Positions 32,450-41,372 of a stretch of DNA of 64,000 nucleotides are shown piece after piece. Each line of letters starts with the position of its first letter. The first letter of the stretch is position 1. A program made the position numbers and the translations under genes. The DNA comes from Oikopleura dioica (taxonomy: Eukaryota > Chordata > Appendicularia > Copelata > Oikopleuridae). The stretch lies in contig OU015569.1 of NCBI GenBank assembly GCA_907165135.1, positions 10,044,501 through 10,108,500 of the forward strand, given 5' to 3'. The notes below the pieces were generated by a model. That model was given only the letters and a program-made list of their open reading frames with translations, ran no database searches and had not been told where the DNA came from.

Positions 32450-32661
32450 GCTCTTTTCTTTTTGGACGACTTCTTTGACTTTTTCAAGTCTTTTGTTGTA
32501 AAATTTCTTTTTTTCTTTGGTTTTGAGGAAGGTTTTTTTCTTGCTGGAGTAAGTTTTAATTTGGTTGGAGCTTTTTTTGATTTTCTTTTTCCTGCGCCCG
32601 ACTGAGATTTGGGAAACCATTTTTTTGGTCGACTTTCGAGCGCGGAAATAATGGTTTTCAT
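32446..32661 (-). CDS. Very basic small protein, pX/core-protein-like (71 aa)
   Basis: The ATG at 32661 overlaps the stop of the upstream gene, and its own stop overlaps the protease start, both as ATGA. About half of the residues are Lys, Arg or Ser (GAGKRKSKKAPTKLKL, KKPSSKPKKKRNF and KKSKKSSKKKRA). Adenovirus- and adintovirus-type genomes carry similar small condensing core proteins beside the protease. Assignment rests on composition and position. Probably packages element DNA in the particle. Confidence 0.65.
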   Translation of the reverse strand: MKTIISALESRPKKWFPKSQSGAGKRKSKKAPTKLKLTPARKKPSSKPKKKRNFTTKDLKKSKKSSKKKRA

Positions 32662-33023
32662 TCTCTTGTTGTAATCTGGATCTGCAGAGAAAATTGTTGG
32701 ACAACGTGTTCACTTTCTAAGTCGATTGAAAATGTCGTATCCCGCCAGTTATATACGTTTAAAGGGAAGAAAAGGGAGCGTTGGTCGGAAAAATGGCACC
32801 ACCTATCGTTTGGACGGATTTGACCCATCATGAGCGTATTCGGTTCTCCATAGCAAGAAGCAATTGAGTTACACGTTATGAAAGCAATGCCAACGTCACG
32901 TGGAGTGGTCATAAGATTACAGACAGCGCTTACAATTTGAACACAGTATTCTTCGTTGTTATCAAATAAAATTTCAGGGACTTTTAGTTCCTTGCTTCTT
33001 GTTCCGAAAAGATTCAATATCAT
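32658..33023 (-). CDS. Putative minor capsid (penton-like) protein (121 aa)
   Basis: The start is the first ATG (33023), inside the last 50 bp of the integrase gene. The frame is open further up but only to a TTG. Beta-type segments include DVGIAFITCNSIASCYGE, MGQIRPNDRW, FFPLNVYNWRDTTFSID and QQFSLQIQI. The last part resembles the final strands of Polinton minor capsid proteins, but the protein is shorter than usual. A stop-start ATGA overlap links it to the basic protein. The alternative is an element-specific factor. Confidence 0.45.
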   Translation of the reverse strand: MILNLFGTRSKELKVPEILFDNNEEYCVQIVSAVCNLMTTPRDVGIAFITCNSIASCYGEPNTLMMGQIRPNDRWCHFSDQRSLFFPLNVYNWRDTTFSIDLESEHVVQQFSLQIQITTRE

Positions 33024-34290
33024 TGGCGACAAGATTGAGTTCGAAATAATACTTGATTCGAGGTTGACGATTTCCTTCTTCGTCAGCAATTTTATACCAA
33101 ACTATACCAGCTCTTTGACGGATGTCCGTGATGATGTAAACTTCGTCTGACCAATTTTGCGTGTATCCTTTTTCGAAAAGTTCTTTTTTCTTTTTTACTC
33201 TCACAACGTTGCCAACTTTTAGTCTGGGCTTGACTTTTAAGTCAATGTCGGGATATAGTCGAGTGAAAACCTGTGCTCTATTTTTTGATGAGACTTGGTT
33301 TGGAGCCATGCCAATTGAACGATGAGGAGTTGAATTATATCCTTTTGTTATAGCCGGAAGAACATCGATCCAAGTTTTAGTCCTGTTTCTTTTCATGAAA
33401 AGATGTATACGTTTTCTGAAAGTTTGAATCGCACGTTCTGCTATCGCTGCCTTCATTTTACTTTTGATACTATAGTGATGCAGTCCATATCGATCCAGAA
33501 TTTTGCGCACATTTGAGTTGTAGAATTCCAGACCTTCATCTGTAATCAAAGAATTCGGCCACTCAATAAAATCTTGAAATATGTCGTTGAGAGCGTTTGC
33601 CACATCCTTCCCAGATTTGGTTTTGAGAGGTCTTGTCCAAACATAACGTGAAAAACAGTCGATAATGAGAAGAATAAAAACGTGATGTCGATTAGAGTAT
33701 TTGAATTTTTGGTAGTCAATAAGATCACCCTGGAATATTTTGAATGCAGTGTCAACAATAAATCGTCGACGAGGAAATCGCTTTTTGGATATGCGACGAT
33801 GAGTACTAGACACTTTATTCTTCCGGAGAAATTCCGCTACTTTCGCTGAGAATGCTGGAGCGCTTGCCACGTTTTCGTACAGGGCTTGAATCTGATCCTC
33901 CAGAGCTGACTTCTTCGGAGGTTGGACTTTCGGATGAGCTTGAATTTCTTCTTCGCTTCGATTTTTTTGATTTTGAATCGACTTCGTCTGAGCTGATGTT
34001 TTCGCTATCTGATTCGCTTGAGGTTGAAGGACGTCTTCGCTTACTCTTTTTTGATTTTGATTTCTCTTCCTCGTCGGTTTCCGAAGACGCTTCGCTTGAG
34101 GTTGAATGTCGTCTTCGCTTCTTTGCTTTCCTTTTTGATTTCTTGTCGTTACTCGACTTCTTGTTTCGCTTTCTGGATCTTGACCTTTCAACCTCCGACT
34201 CTGACGAGTCTTCGGTAAAACTGTCGCATCTGATCTTTGATTTGACTCTTGTTGACTCAATAGTTTTGCACTCCGGGTATTTCTTCTCAT
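32974..34290 (-). CDS. int: Retroviral-type (rve) integrase (438 aa)
   Basis: The ATG at 34290 is the only in-frame Met before the catalytic core. Residues 1-~135 are Lys/Arg/Gln-rich and are encoded opposite-frame to the ATPase tail. The conserved start LYENVASAPAFSAKVAEFLR follows. The DDE residues are D in QGDLIDYQKF, D in SLITDEGLEFYN and E in AAIAERAIQTFRKR. The C-terminal domain VGNVVRVKKKKELFEKGY...NWSDEVYII is the SH3/chromo-like fold seen in Polinton integrases. It joins the element ends to target DNA with a 6-bp stagger, matching TCGCAT. Overlaps the next gene by 50 bp and the ATPase by 476 bp. Confidence 0.95.
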   Translation of the reverse strand: MRRNTRSAKLLSQQESNQRSDATVLPKTRQSRRLKGQDPESETRSRVTTRNQKGKQRSEDDIQPQAKRLRKPTRKRNQNQKRVSEDVLQPQANQIAKTSAQTKSIQNQKNRSEEEIQAHPKVQPPKKSALEDQIQALYENVASAPAFSAKVAEFLRKNKVSSTHRRISKKRFPRRRFIVDTAFKIFQGDLIDYQKFKYSNRHHVFILLIIDCFSRYVWTRPLKTKSGKDVANALNDIFQDFIEWPNSLITDEGLEFYNSNVRKILDRYGLHHYSIKSKMKAAIAERAIQTFRKRIHLFMKRNRTKTWIDVLPAITKGYNSTPHRSIGMAPNQVSSKNRAQVFTRLYPDIDLKVKPRLKVGNVVRVKKKKELFEKGYTQNWSDEVYIITDIRQRAGIVWYKIADEEGNRQPRIKYYFELNLVANDIESFRNKKQGTKSP

Positions 34291-35040
34291 GTTTCTTTTC
34301 GACTGCTTCGAAAGTATTGTCTCTGGCGATAATATCGAAATTCTGCTTGAAATCGTTGTATGGTACGATGCAGGCCTTCATTCCGCTAACTGAGAAAACA
34401 ACCGGATAATCGGTGAATATATCTGTATAGAGACGATAGCTCGAGGCATGGCCTCGGGGTGATTGATCCAGAAACATGTACGGATATTGTTTGTTCTTGT
34501 TTTCTTCCGTTGCTCTTTTGTAAGCTTTTAGAAGTCCAGCTTGACTACATGCACGTTTATTAACTGTCCCATCAAGACAGTTTCTGCATAGAAAGGTAGC
34601 GTTGCAGTTGAGCTTGATGTTTCTCCCGAATTTTCCTTGAGCATAGTTATTTTGCGTCATTATCATCACATTTAAATTCCGCTTCCCACTTGTCACTCGA
34701 AACAGATGATCGATCGCTTGACTTTGAATCGCTTCTTCATATAAATCATCGAGTACAATTGTTGAATGTGACGGAATCTCGTCAATTTCCTCTTGAGAAG
34801 GAAGTCCAACCCTGTAGCTTACAGGGACACAAAGATCATCCCACTTCACTGGTTTTTCTTCCAAAAACAAGGATAATAATAGAAAACTCGTTTAGTCTTC
34901 TTTTGAAATAGATGTCTGTTCAAAAGAACTTGTTTTGCGATATAAGTTTTTCCTGCTCCAGAAGATCCACTGAGCAAAATACGAAAAGGATATGTGAAGG
35001 TTGCGTCTGGTAGAAGTTCTCCATTGATAACGGTGCTCAT
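33815..35040 (-). CDS. Packaging ATPase (FtsK/HerA, A32-like), frame broken at a T5 run
   Basis: The N-terminal part starts at the ATG at 35040. Walker A is GSSGAGKT at ~residue 27, then FYYYPCF, where the frame runs into a stop at 34846. The continuation is one frame over from about 34,870: Walker B STIVLDDLYEEA, then the sensor-like MIMTQNN segment and RNCLDGTVNK. After ~240 residues comes a Ser/Lys/Arg/Glu-rich tail with three SKKSKRRR-type repeats, ending at 33815. The break sits at five T (plus 34863-34867, A run); one missing T would account for it. Whether this is assembly error, real mutation or programmed slippage is open. These ATPases pump the genome into capsids. The basic-acidic tail is unusual. 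Confidence 0.85.
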
Positions 35041-35264
35041 TTCTCTTTTGCTTCAATTTTCTTTTGCTCATCCTTTTTATTTATCAAAAGAAAGCATTGG
35101 ATCGGAACTGAAAATAATCAAATCTTAAATTTTATTCTCATATCGTAACGGATACACAACGGAAGTTGTTGATGACATATTAATAAACACTGAACTTCCG
35201 AGTTTATATTTATAAATACCGGAAATAAGTATTTATTCACCATCGAAGACTCGATGGCGAGAAC

Positions 35265-36990
35265 ATGGAGGTGGACCCCGGTCATGAGTCCGACGGCGAG
35301 CTTCCTGACGAGGGGCCAATTGAGGACCCTCTTGTTCCTCCTGAGGACGAAGATGACGAGGCCGAGGACGACGATGTTCGTGAGGTCATCGACGATCGTG
35401 AGGACGACGACGTTCATGAGGTCGTCGAGGAACCCATCGAAGTCGCCCCCTGGGATCTAGTTGACCCCGACTTTTTGTCAAACAAGCACCTTGCGGATCG
35501 AGGATTCATAAATAAGGGAGAGAAAGCCGGCGAAGCGGAGCATCTTGCTTACTCTACGTGTTGGTTGTCTGCAGCCGGTATGTGTATCTTTGTTCGAAAT
35601 TTGCGAACGCCGTTCGTAATCTTGTGAACGCCGTTCGCAACGGAGAAAATCTTACCATGAGTGTTCGTTTCAAGCATTTTCTGGTATAAAACTCATTTGG
35701 TTGACAGGAGCAGTGTTTCTCTAGCGCTCGGACACGTGATGAAAAAAGTTGTGAACGATTATTGGTCAAAATTTTCTCCTTGTGAACGGTGTTTACAAGA
35801 TAACGAACGGCGTTCGCAAGTTGTGAACGAAGCCGCTTGCTCCCTTAAAAATAACTGAACTCGTATTTAAGTGAATCTTCTTCTCATTGCAGGCTGTATT
35901 CGAAAGCTGAAGCCGGCCAACTGTCTCATCGCAGAGATGCAAAAACTGACATTTGTCAACAGTAAGTCTTTTTTTTTTATTCCGCGACGCATATTTAACA
36001 ACCTGCTAAGCGGTTCAAGCACTCGATGATGTCGTCAAGGAAACAAAAAGGTTACTCTGGGAGAGCGGTTTTAGATGGACTAAAACTGGACTCGGAGTAA
36101 CCGAAGGTCTACGAGGGTTATTGAAAAATTTTTCCGAAAGGTGTGGTTCATTAATAAAAATATCTTAATCAAATTCTCAATATGAAATCTTTTATCGTTA
36201 GAAGAAAGATTCTTAATCAAATGAACAATGAGTATTTTTTCAAATAAGAACCCCAAATAAGTGACGGTGAAAATAAGCAGAAGATCTTGGAAGATTTTCG
36301 TTGTTGCGAGTCTTGCATGGTAATTCGCCCTTTTTTTTTTCTTGTTCTAAGATTTTTAGGAGCCCTTCTTCTGTGAAATTTTCATTGAAGACGCCTTGGA
36401 CAGCAAAGATATAAATTTGCAAGAAATAGTCGCGAAGGGAGAATGCCTCCTGTGTGGCAATGAGGAAATACGACCGGCAGAATATTTATTCCTTGTCGTG
36501 AACGGAAGGAAACGCATGAGATATATATATATATTTTTTTTTTTTGCAAATATGAACGCTTATATAATATGCCAAAAAGATATTTTGAGGAGAATGGACG
36601 ATGGGTGCAGCGAAAAGATGTGGTGAAGGGCGATTCAATTCGCCTGATGGGTCATGATTACAAAATGATTGGTAAGAGAGATTATATATTCGGAACATTT
36701 TTATTGATTTAGCAAAAAGCACGTATAAAATGCAAAAAAATCAGGAAGCTCACACTTATGTTGACTTCCAGGTGGGCTTAAAATAATATCGCACGAGTTT
36801 TATCTTCATAGCCTTCTTTATTATTTTTACGTGAAATTATTCAAGCCAACATAAGAAAAAAAAGGAAAAAAGAGCGCGAAAACTTCTGGCTCGAAGACTG
36901 GATGACTATCTCCGCTCGACGGACGTCACGTGGGAGCCATCTTCTGAGGATCACGTCCTACTACTCTCCCGAGCGCGAATTCAAGATTGA
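35265..36990 (+). CDS. USPL1/C19-like cysteine isopeptidase candidate (310 aa, 8 exons)
   Basis: Exons 35265-35577, 35893-35961, 36020-36096, 36281-36319, 36360-36508, 36580-36671, 36713-36771 and 36856-36990 sum to 311 codons in phase. The N-terminal ~75 residues are highly acidic. Then come a Cys box STCWLSAAGCIRKL (C-W-L as in USPL1-type enzymes), a finger with CCESC and CLLCGN pairs, PAEYLFLVVNGR, and a His box YKMIAKSTYKMQKNQEAHTY ending VDF. This order matches ubiquitin/SUMO-specific proteases of the USP/USPL1 fold. The tail is basic (RARKLLARRLDD). The fifth intron would be GA-AG (36509-36579); all others are GT-AG. The catalytic Asp is not assigned. It probably removes ubiquitin or SUMO from proteins; activity is inferred. 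Confidence 0.6.
35604..35824. repeat. Repeated CGAACGCCGTTCG-type palindromes in intron 1
   Basis: CGAACGCCGTTCG, GAACGCCGTTCGC, GAACGGTGTT and CGAACGGCGTTCG occur in the first (315-bp) intron of the isopeptidase-like gene, which is several times longer than the element's other introns. Possible binding sites for a regulator. Confidence 0.6.
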
Positions 36991-37011
36991 GAGATTTATT
37001 TTTATATTTAC

Positions 37012-37089
37012 TTATTTGGTGACTGAAGTTTTTATCTAAATATTTATTTATTTGGTGACTGAAGTTTTTATCTAAATATTTATTTGTTT
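37012..37089 (+). repeat. Two direct copies of a 39-bp AT-rich unit
   Basis: TTATTTGGTGACTGAAGTTT followed by TTATCTAAATATTTAT occurs twice in tandem just inside the right inverted repeat. Confidence 0.8.
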
Positions 37090-37145
37090 ATAATAAATTA
37101 TATATTTTCACTTATAATAAAACAAGACTGATTTAAACCGGAAGT

Positions 37146-37267
37146 GCACCGGAAGGTCACCGGATGTTATTCTTTTCCGGAAGTTTACCGGAAGAGAATA
37201 ACATCCGGTGACCTTCCGGTGTTTATATTAGTGTCCTAGTAGTCGGCTTAAATAGATAATTACGACG
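37146..37267 (-). repeat. Right terminal inverted repeat (122 bp)
   Basis: Reverse complement of 11,977-12,098 with one mismatch. The internal 26-bp hairpin arms are at 37,148-37,173 and 37,195-37,220. Confidence 0.97.
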
Positions 37268-37273
37268 TCGCAT
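37268..37273. repeat. Target-site duplication, right copy (TCGCAT)
   Basis: Identical to 11,971-11,976. Confidence 0.95.
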
Positions 37274-37400
37274 TATTATCATTTCCCCGCCGAAATTAGC
37301 GTTAATTTGGATTTTACTGGGAACTGAGATTGTGCCTCTAAAATCACGGATAGAGAAAGTAGATTACGAAACCGTTAAAAACGCTTCTGACAACGATAAG

Positions 37401-37534
37401 CTGCGAAAATCTGCACTCCAAAATCTGAATCGCGCCGCAAACTCGCCCGAGCATACGAATTAAAAACCCCTAATCGCTCTCGATTCAGAATTGAAGAATT
37501 CAGAAAGTACGATGATTCTCCTCGCTGCGCCAAG
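37401..37534 (+). CDS. Host coding exon next to the insertion, unrecognised
   Basis: Between an AG at 37399-37400 and a GT at 37535 the frame reads 44 codons of coding-like, basic, helical sequence (SESRRKLARAYELKTPNRSR and RIEEFRKYDDSPRCAK). A second overlapping plus-strand frame (from about 37,325) is also open. No upstream partner exon was identified; it may have been separated from it by the Polinton. Confidence 0.35.
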
Positions 37535-40500
37535 GTTAAAAAAAGGAAAATACAATTTTTCCTGCATTTGTAGGAAGCGCGCACTAGGATGAAATTACGA
37601 CGTCGTTGCGGCGAAGCGGCCGTCATTTCCCTCTAAAGTTGAAAAATAAGCACGCTCAAGCAAAGCCTTTCATTTTCGGACAAGAAGCAACAACGGCCTC
37701 TAGAACCATTTCAACGCTCGTTTCGCAATGTTCCCTTTCCATTCCCTTTCCATCCATTCTATCCATCAGGTGCAGAGGGCTACTAGGTTCGCCGAGCTAG
37801 CGAAATTCAAGTTATCGGAAGTGCGCAGATGTTGTTTGGTCGAATAAATGCTCGCACAGAACGTGCACTTCACTTCGCCTTTCTCCGAAACCTCTCTTTT
37901 TGCGTCATTCAGAAGGGATTTACCTTTTCGCGCAAAGTCGACGCTCAACCTCCGGATCGCCAATTGATCAAATCATAAAACAACAGAAAGAAGCTCCTGC
38001 GTCCGAAATTCGCCCGAAACTCAGCACTCGGCAAGAATTGTTGTTTTGAGAAGAGGTTGGCTAAATTTCAATTTCAAAAAATATATTGCGGCGGCTTAGC
38101 CTCACCCAAAGAACACAAATACTGCAACGGCTCTAAGAGCAATTTCTATTTTGCATTTTACATTTGAAGAAATTCATTTACATTGGCGCTTTGTTAAACA
38201 TAAGTCAAGTCCTTTTTTCCGATCGTTTCGGAAAAAAAGAGAGCTTTGACGCAATTGTTATATTTCGGTCAGCTTCGGCGTAAAATGTGAGTGGTGATAG
38301 CGGGAGTGATAAACGCCGCACGCGTTTATTTTCTGATCAAGTTTGGAAAGGTGCAGATTGAGCAGTGACACGTTAGAGGTTCCAACAGGCCTCTTTTTCC
38401 GTCCAATTCGTGTTTTCCCTTTCTTGCCTGAATGTAACCATAATCTCCCTTTACGTTCTTCGATTTTATAAGTTAGGAAAGGCGAATGAAACGTGAGTGC
38501 CTTCCTGGAACTCGTCGCCACAAGGACTACTTTCTATTTTTGGCCGGTTTGAATGGGGCACACAAGATGGTCGAAGTACCCGAGAGATTTTAGAATGCGC
38601 GGCGTTGACCACCCTCAGCTTTATTGACAGGAACAACAACTGATATTTGGAAATTATGTTGGCGCTCGATCGGAAGCCGCTCCAAAATGCAGTTGCGAAA
38701 GATTGGAATTGCATCAACTCAATTCAACTAAGAGCGCGAAAAACGAGTAATTTTGAAAATTTGCTTCTAATTTCTTTATCAAGCGGCGATTTACAAGAGA
38801 CGACACGGGAGCGTCATTCTAATCGGGAAGTGTTCCGAAGTCGATCGTCCTGATACTGGCGCACAACTAGCTCACTTCCGCGCTTCACTTTTTTAACTCA
38901 ATCGAGCGCGTGAAAGTCTATTTTCGAAAACTGAGCGGGACAAGCTCTCGAACACGTTTTTCTTGTGGCACCTTTCAAGCTAATCCAAGCTCGTCGCGCT
39001 AAATTTGCATTTTACGAATTCGCACTTTTCCGCTCGCGCATAATATAATTCCGAATCAAAATTACATCTCTGTATTTCTCGCTCTCTTTCTTTGTTTTTC
39101 TAAAGTCGCTAAGTGAAGTTCCTTGGCGCGGGCTGGAATTTTGTAATTTGGAAAAGAGCTCGAACGGCCGCTAATGCGCAGGCTCGGGCAATCCCCGCAG
39201 CCAGCAATTTGTTAGGAACCAAATTCAAGGCACTGACGCGAAATAAAGAGCGGAAACGGATCGACTTACTTATTGAAGACAACCCGCCGTGAGACAGTAT
39301 TTAAGGACTGTAGCGATCCAATTTGAGGAAGTTCTAAAGAACTGACGGGGCGAAATTATGCGTTAACTTTTGCTTAAGTGCGGCTTTGAACTATTATTGA
39401 ATAAGCCCAGAACTTTGTGAAATCAGTTTTGGGTCAGTTGCACTTTCGGGTTTGGTTTCTGCCCCTCCGCAAACTGTTCAAGCAGTTTCGCGAAAACAGC
39501 ATCGCGTGATCATGCGATTCCATTGGCAGAAAAGGCGTTCTTGTCTATGTTTCTTAGAGTTGTTAAATGGCGGTGTTTGCCGAGATTAAAAACGCAGCTG
39601 GCACGAGATTCGGCAGGTGCCGCATCTCGAGCTATGATCGAAGTCTTAAGGGCACAAGAATATAAGCTCTGTAAATATCGCCAAGCATAAGAAACGCGGC
39701 TTGCCTTTCATGTCAAAGCTCGACTTGCTCACCCAAGATATCTTGCCTGCTCTTTAGAGTGCCTCTGCATCAAGTCAGAAAGAAAAGAGTCAAGTAGGTT
39801 ATGTTTTTCTGCAGAAGAAATTTATTATTCGGAGACGTATTTACACAAATGGCAGCACGATAAAGATAAAGTATAGTTGCGCGGGTTAAAGGGTTTTCAA
39901 TCTTTCACTCAAAAACGAGTTAATTGTGGCGGCTTAAAAAGCGCAAAATGTCTGTAAGTCACAGAAGCCCGCCCCAATATGCTCGCCATGAGATTTCCTG
40001 CCTTCTAGTGGCAGTTCGAAAAGAACAGGATGGGGGCATATTGGCGACGGCTTCGCTGGGAGCAATTCCAGAAATTTGTTAAAATTTCACGCACTCAACT
40101 GTAGAATTGCTCGCGCCAGTAGAAATTTAAGCGTGTTGGGTGATTTTGGGCGTGGGTGTTGTTCTTTGGAGCACTCCACAAAATAATGCAAATTTTTGGG
40201 TCGAAAGTACGTAATTACAGTACTTACAATGTTTATCATATAAAAGGACGACCAATAAACTGTGGTTAAGATTTTACACTGAAATGGTAGTAAGAGCCCG
40301 CCTCCGAAACGTCAGAGGCGTTTTTAATGAGAGCATCGCGCCGAGTGACTCGAGAGCGTCCGAACATAGCTTGGCCAGCGTAACACTGCAAATTATAATT
40401 TCGGGGCTGGGCACAAGCCAAGCTGGGGCCCTCGATCGACGCGAGCTCCGAGAACAGAGAGTGTAACTTAAATGATAAAAGTAGTGGTGTCGTTCGTAGG

Positions 40501-41372
40501 TTCGATAGGCGCGAGTCACTTTGCAATGAGCCGCAGCGAGTTATAATAATTAATGGTCAGAAAATTAAATAGGTTTTGGGTTTGAACTTAGAAGAAGGCA
40601 TTGACGGACCGGCTATTGAGCAGTAAATTGGTTCACACGGACGATGTTGAATTCATCATTCTAAAGAAAGAGTCAGTTTTTTCTTGTTGTGTTTCAGGCG
40701 AACTGATTACGAATTATTCCCCCAGGTGGATTTACACAGTGAATCCAACCGCGGTATTCCTAAGTCGCCTTTGCGGAGTTGATGCGATTTTCGCACTTTT
40801 GAATATTCAGAATACCCCGCGCGCGCAGAAACAACCCCGAAATTTCAATTCAACTTGCTTATGCTTCTTGCAATTTGTATTCTAACTTGGAATTTTCCCT
40901 CAATTACGTGCTGACAACTGTTGAATTTCCAACTACTCGCCATCGTATATCACGTGACATCGCTGTTTCCGCTTTCGAGCTCTTTCACATACAGCTCATC
41001 GAGAGCCGAAATAAACGAGAAAACAAGGCATTATCGAAATTGTATGTACGAGCGTAAGATATCTCGTTTCATACGGCCTCGCGCCACGGTGGTTATTTTT
41101 ACATTATGGTGCGCTTGTCAGTGCGAATCGGCTTAGCCTTGCTGCTGTCAGAGCTTACGTTTCCAGCTGCACTATTATCACGACTTCAAACTGTCGGTAA
41201 ATTAAATTTTCTATCAATCTTAATGCCCGGTAGCTAGTTGGCTGTGTTTTTTCAAGCGACGTCGGATTATTCGATTTTTTTTCAAAATGCGCGCAAAGTA
41301 CTTACACTAGCAAGTATGAGCATCTCGCGTGGGCATGGGTGAAACGAGGAGTAGGGTCGGTTGAAAGTGAGC
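37535..41372. other. Gene-poor stretch
   Basis: I see no supported gene in 3.8 kb. Overlapping open frames at 40,266-40,526 exist on both strands but have no splice structure or motif. Confidence 0.4.

Larger units (their letters stand above)
11977..37267. mobile_element. Polinton/Maverick (adintovirus-like) element, 25,291 bp, nearly intact
   Basis: The element is bounded by 122-bp terminal inverted repeats (one mismatch) and a perfect 6-bp target duplication. It encodes the diagnostic set: protein-primed type B DNA polymerase, retroviral-type integrase, packaging ATPase, adenain-like cysteine protease and capsid proteins. Plus-strand blocks are 12.3-19.4 and 22.8-28.0 kb and the right-end gene; the minus-strand block is 28.4-35.0 kb. 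Near-identical ends and mostly open frames mean a recent insertion. The only break seen in a core gene is a single-base frame change in the ATPase at a T5 run. Termini are 5'-CG, not the AG often seen in the family. Confidence 0.96.

Noticed and set aside
33852-34409. 185-codon plus-strand frame opposite the ATPase/integrase overlap
   Set aside because: Phe/Leu/Ser/Asp-rich composition is what antisense of Glu/Ser/Lys codons gives; both minus-strand frames there are attached to recognisable domains.
40266-40526. Overlapping open frames on both strands
   Set aside because: No motif, splice signal or codon preference distinguishes any of them.
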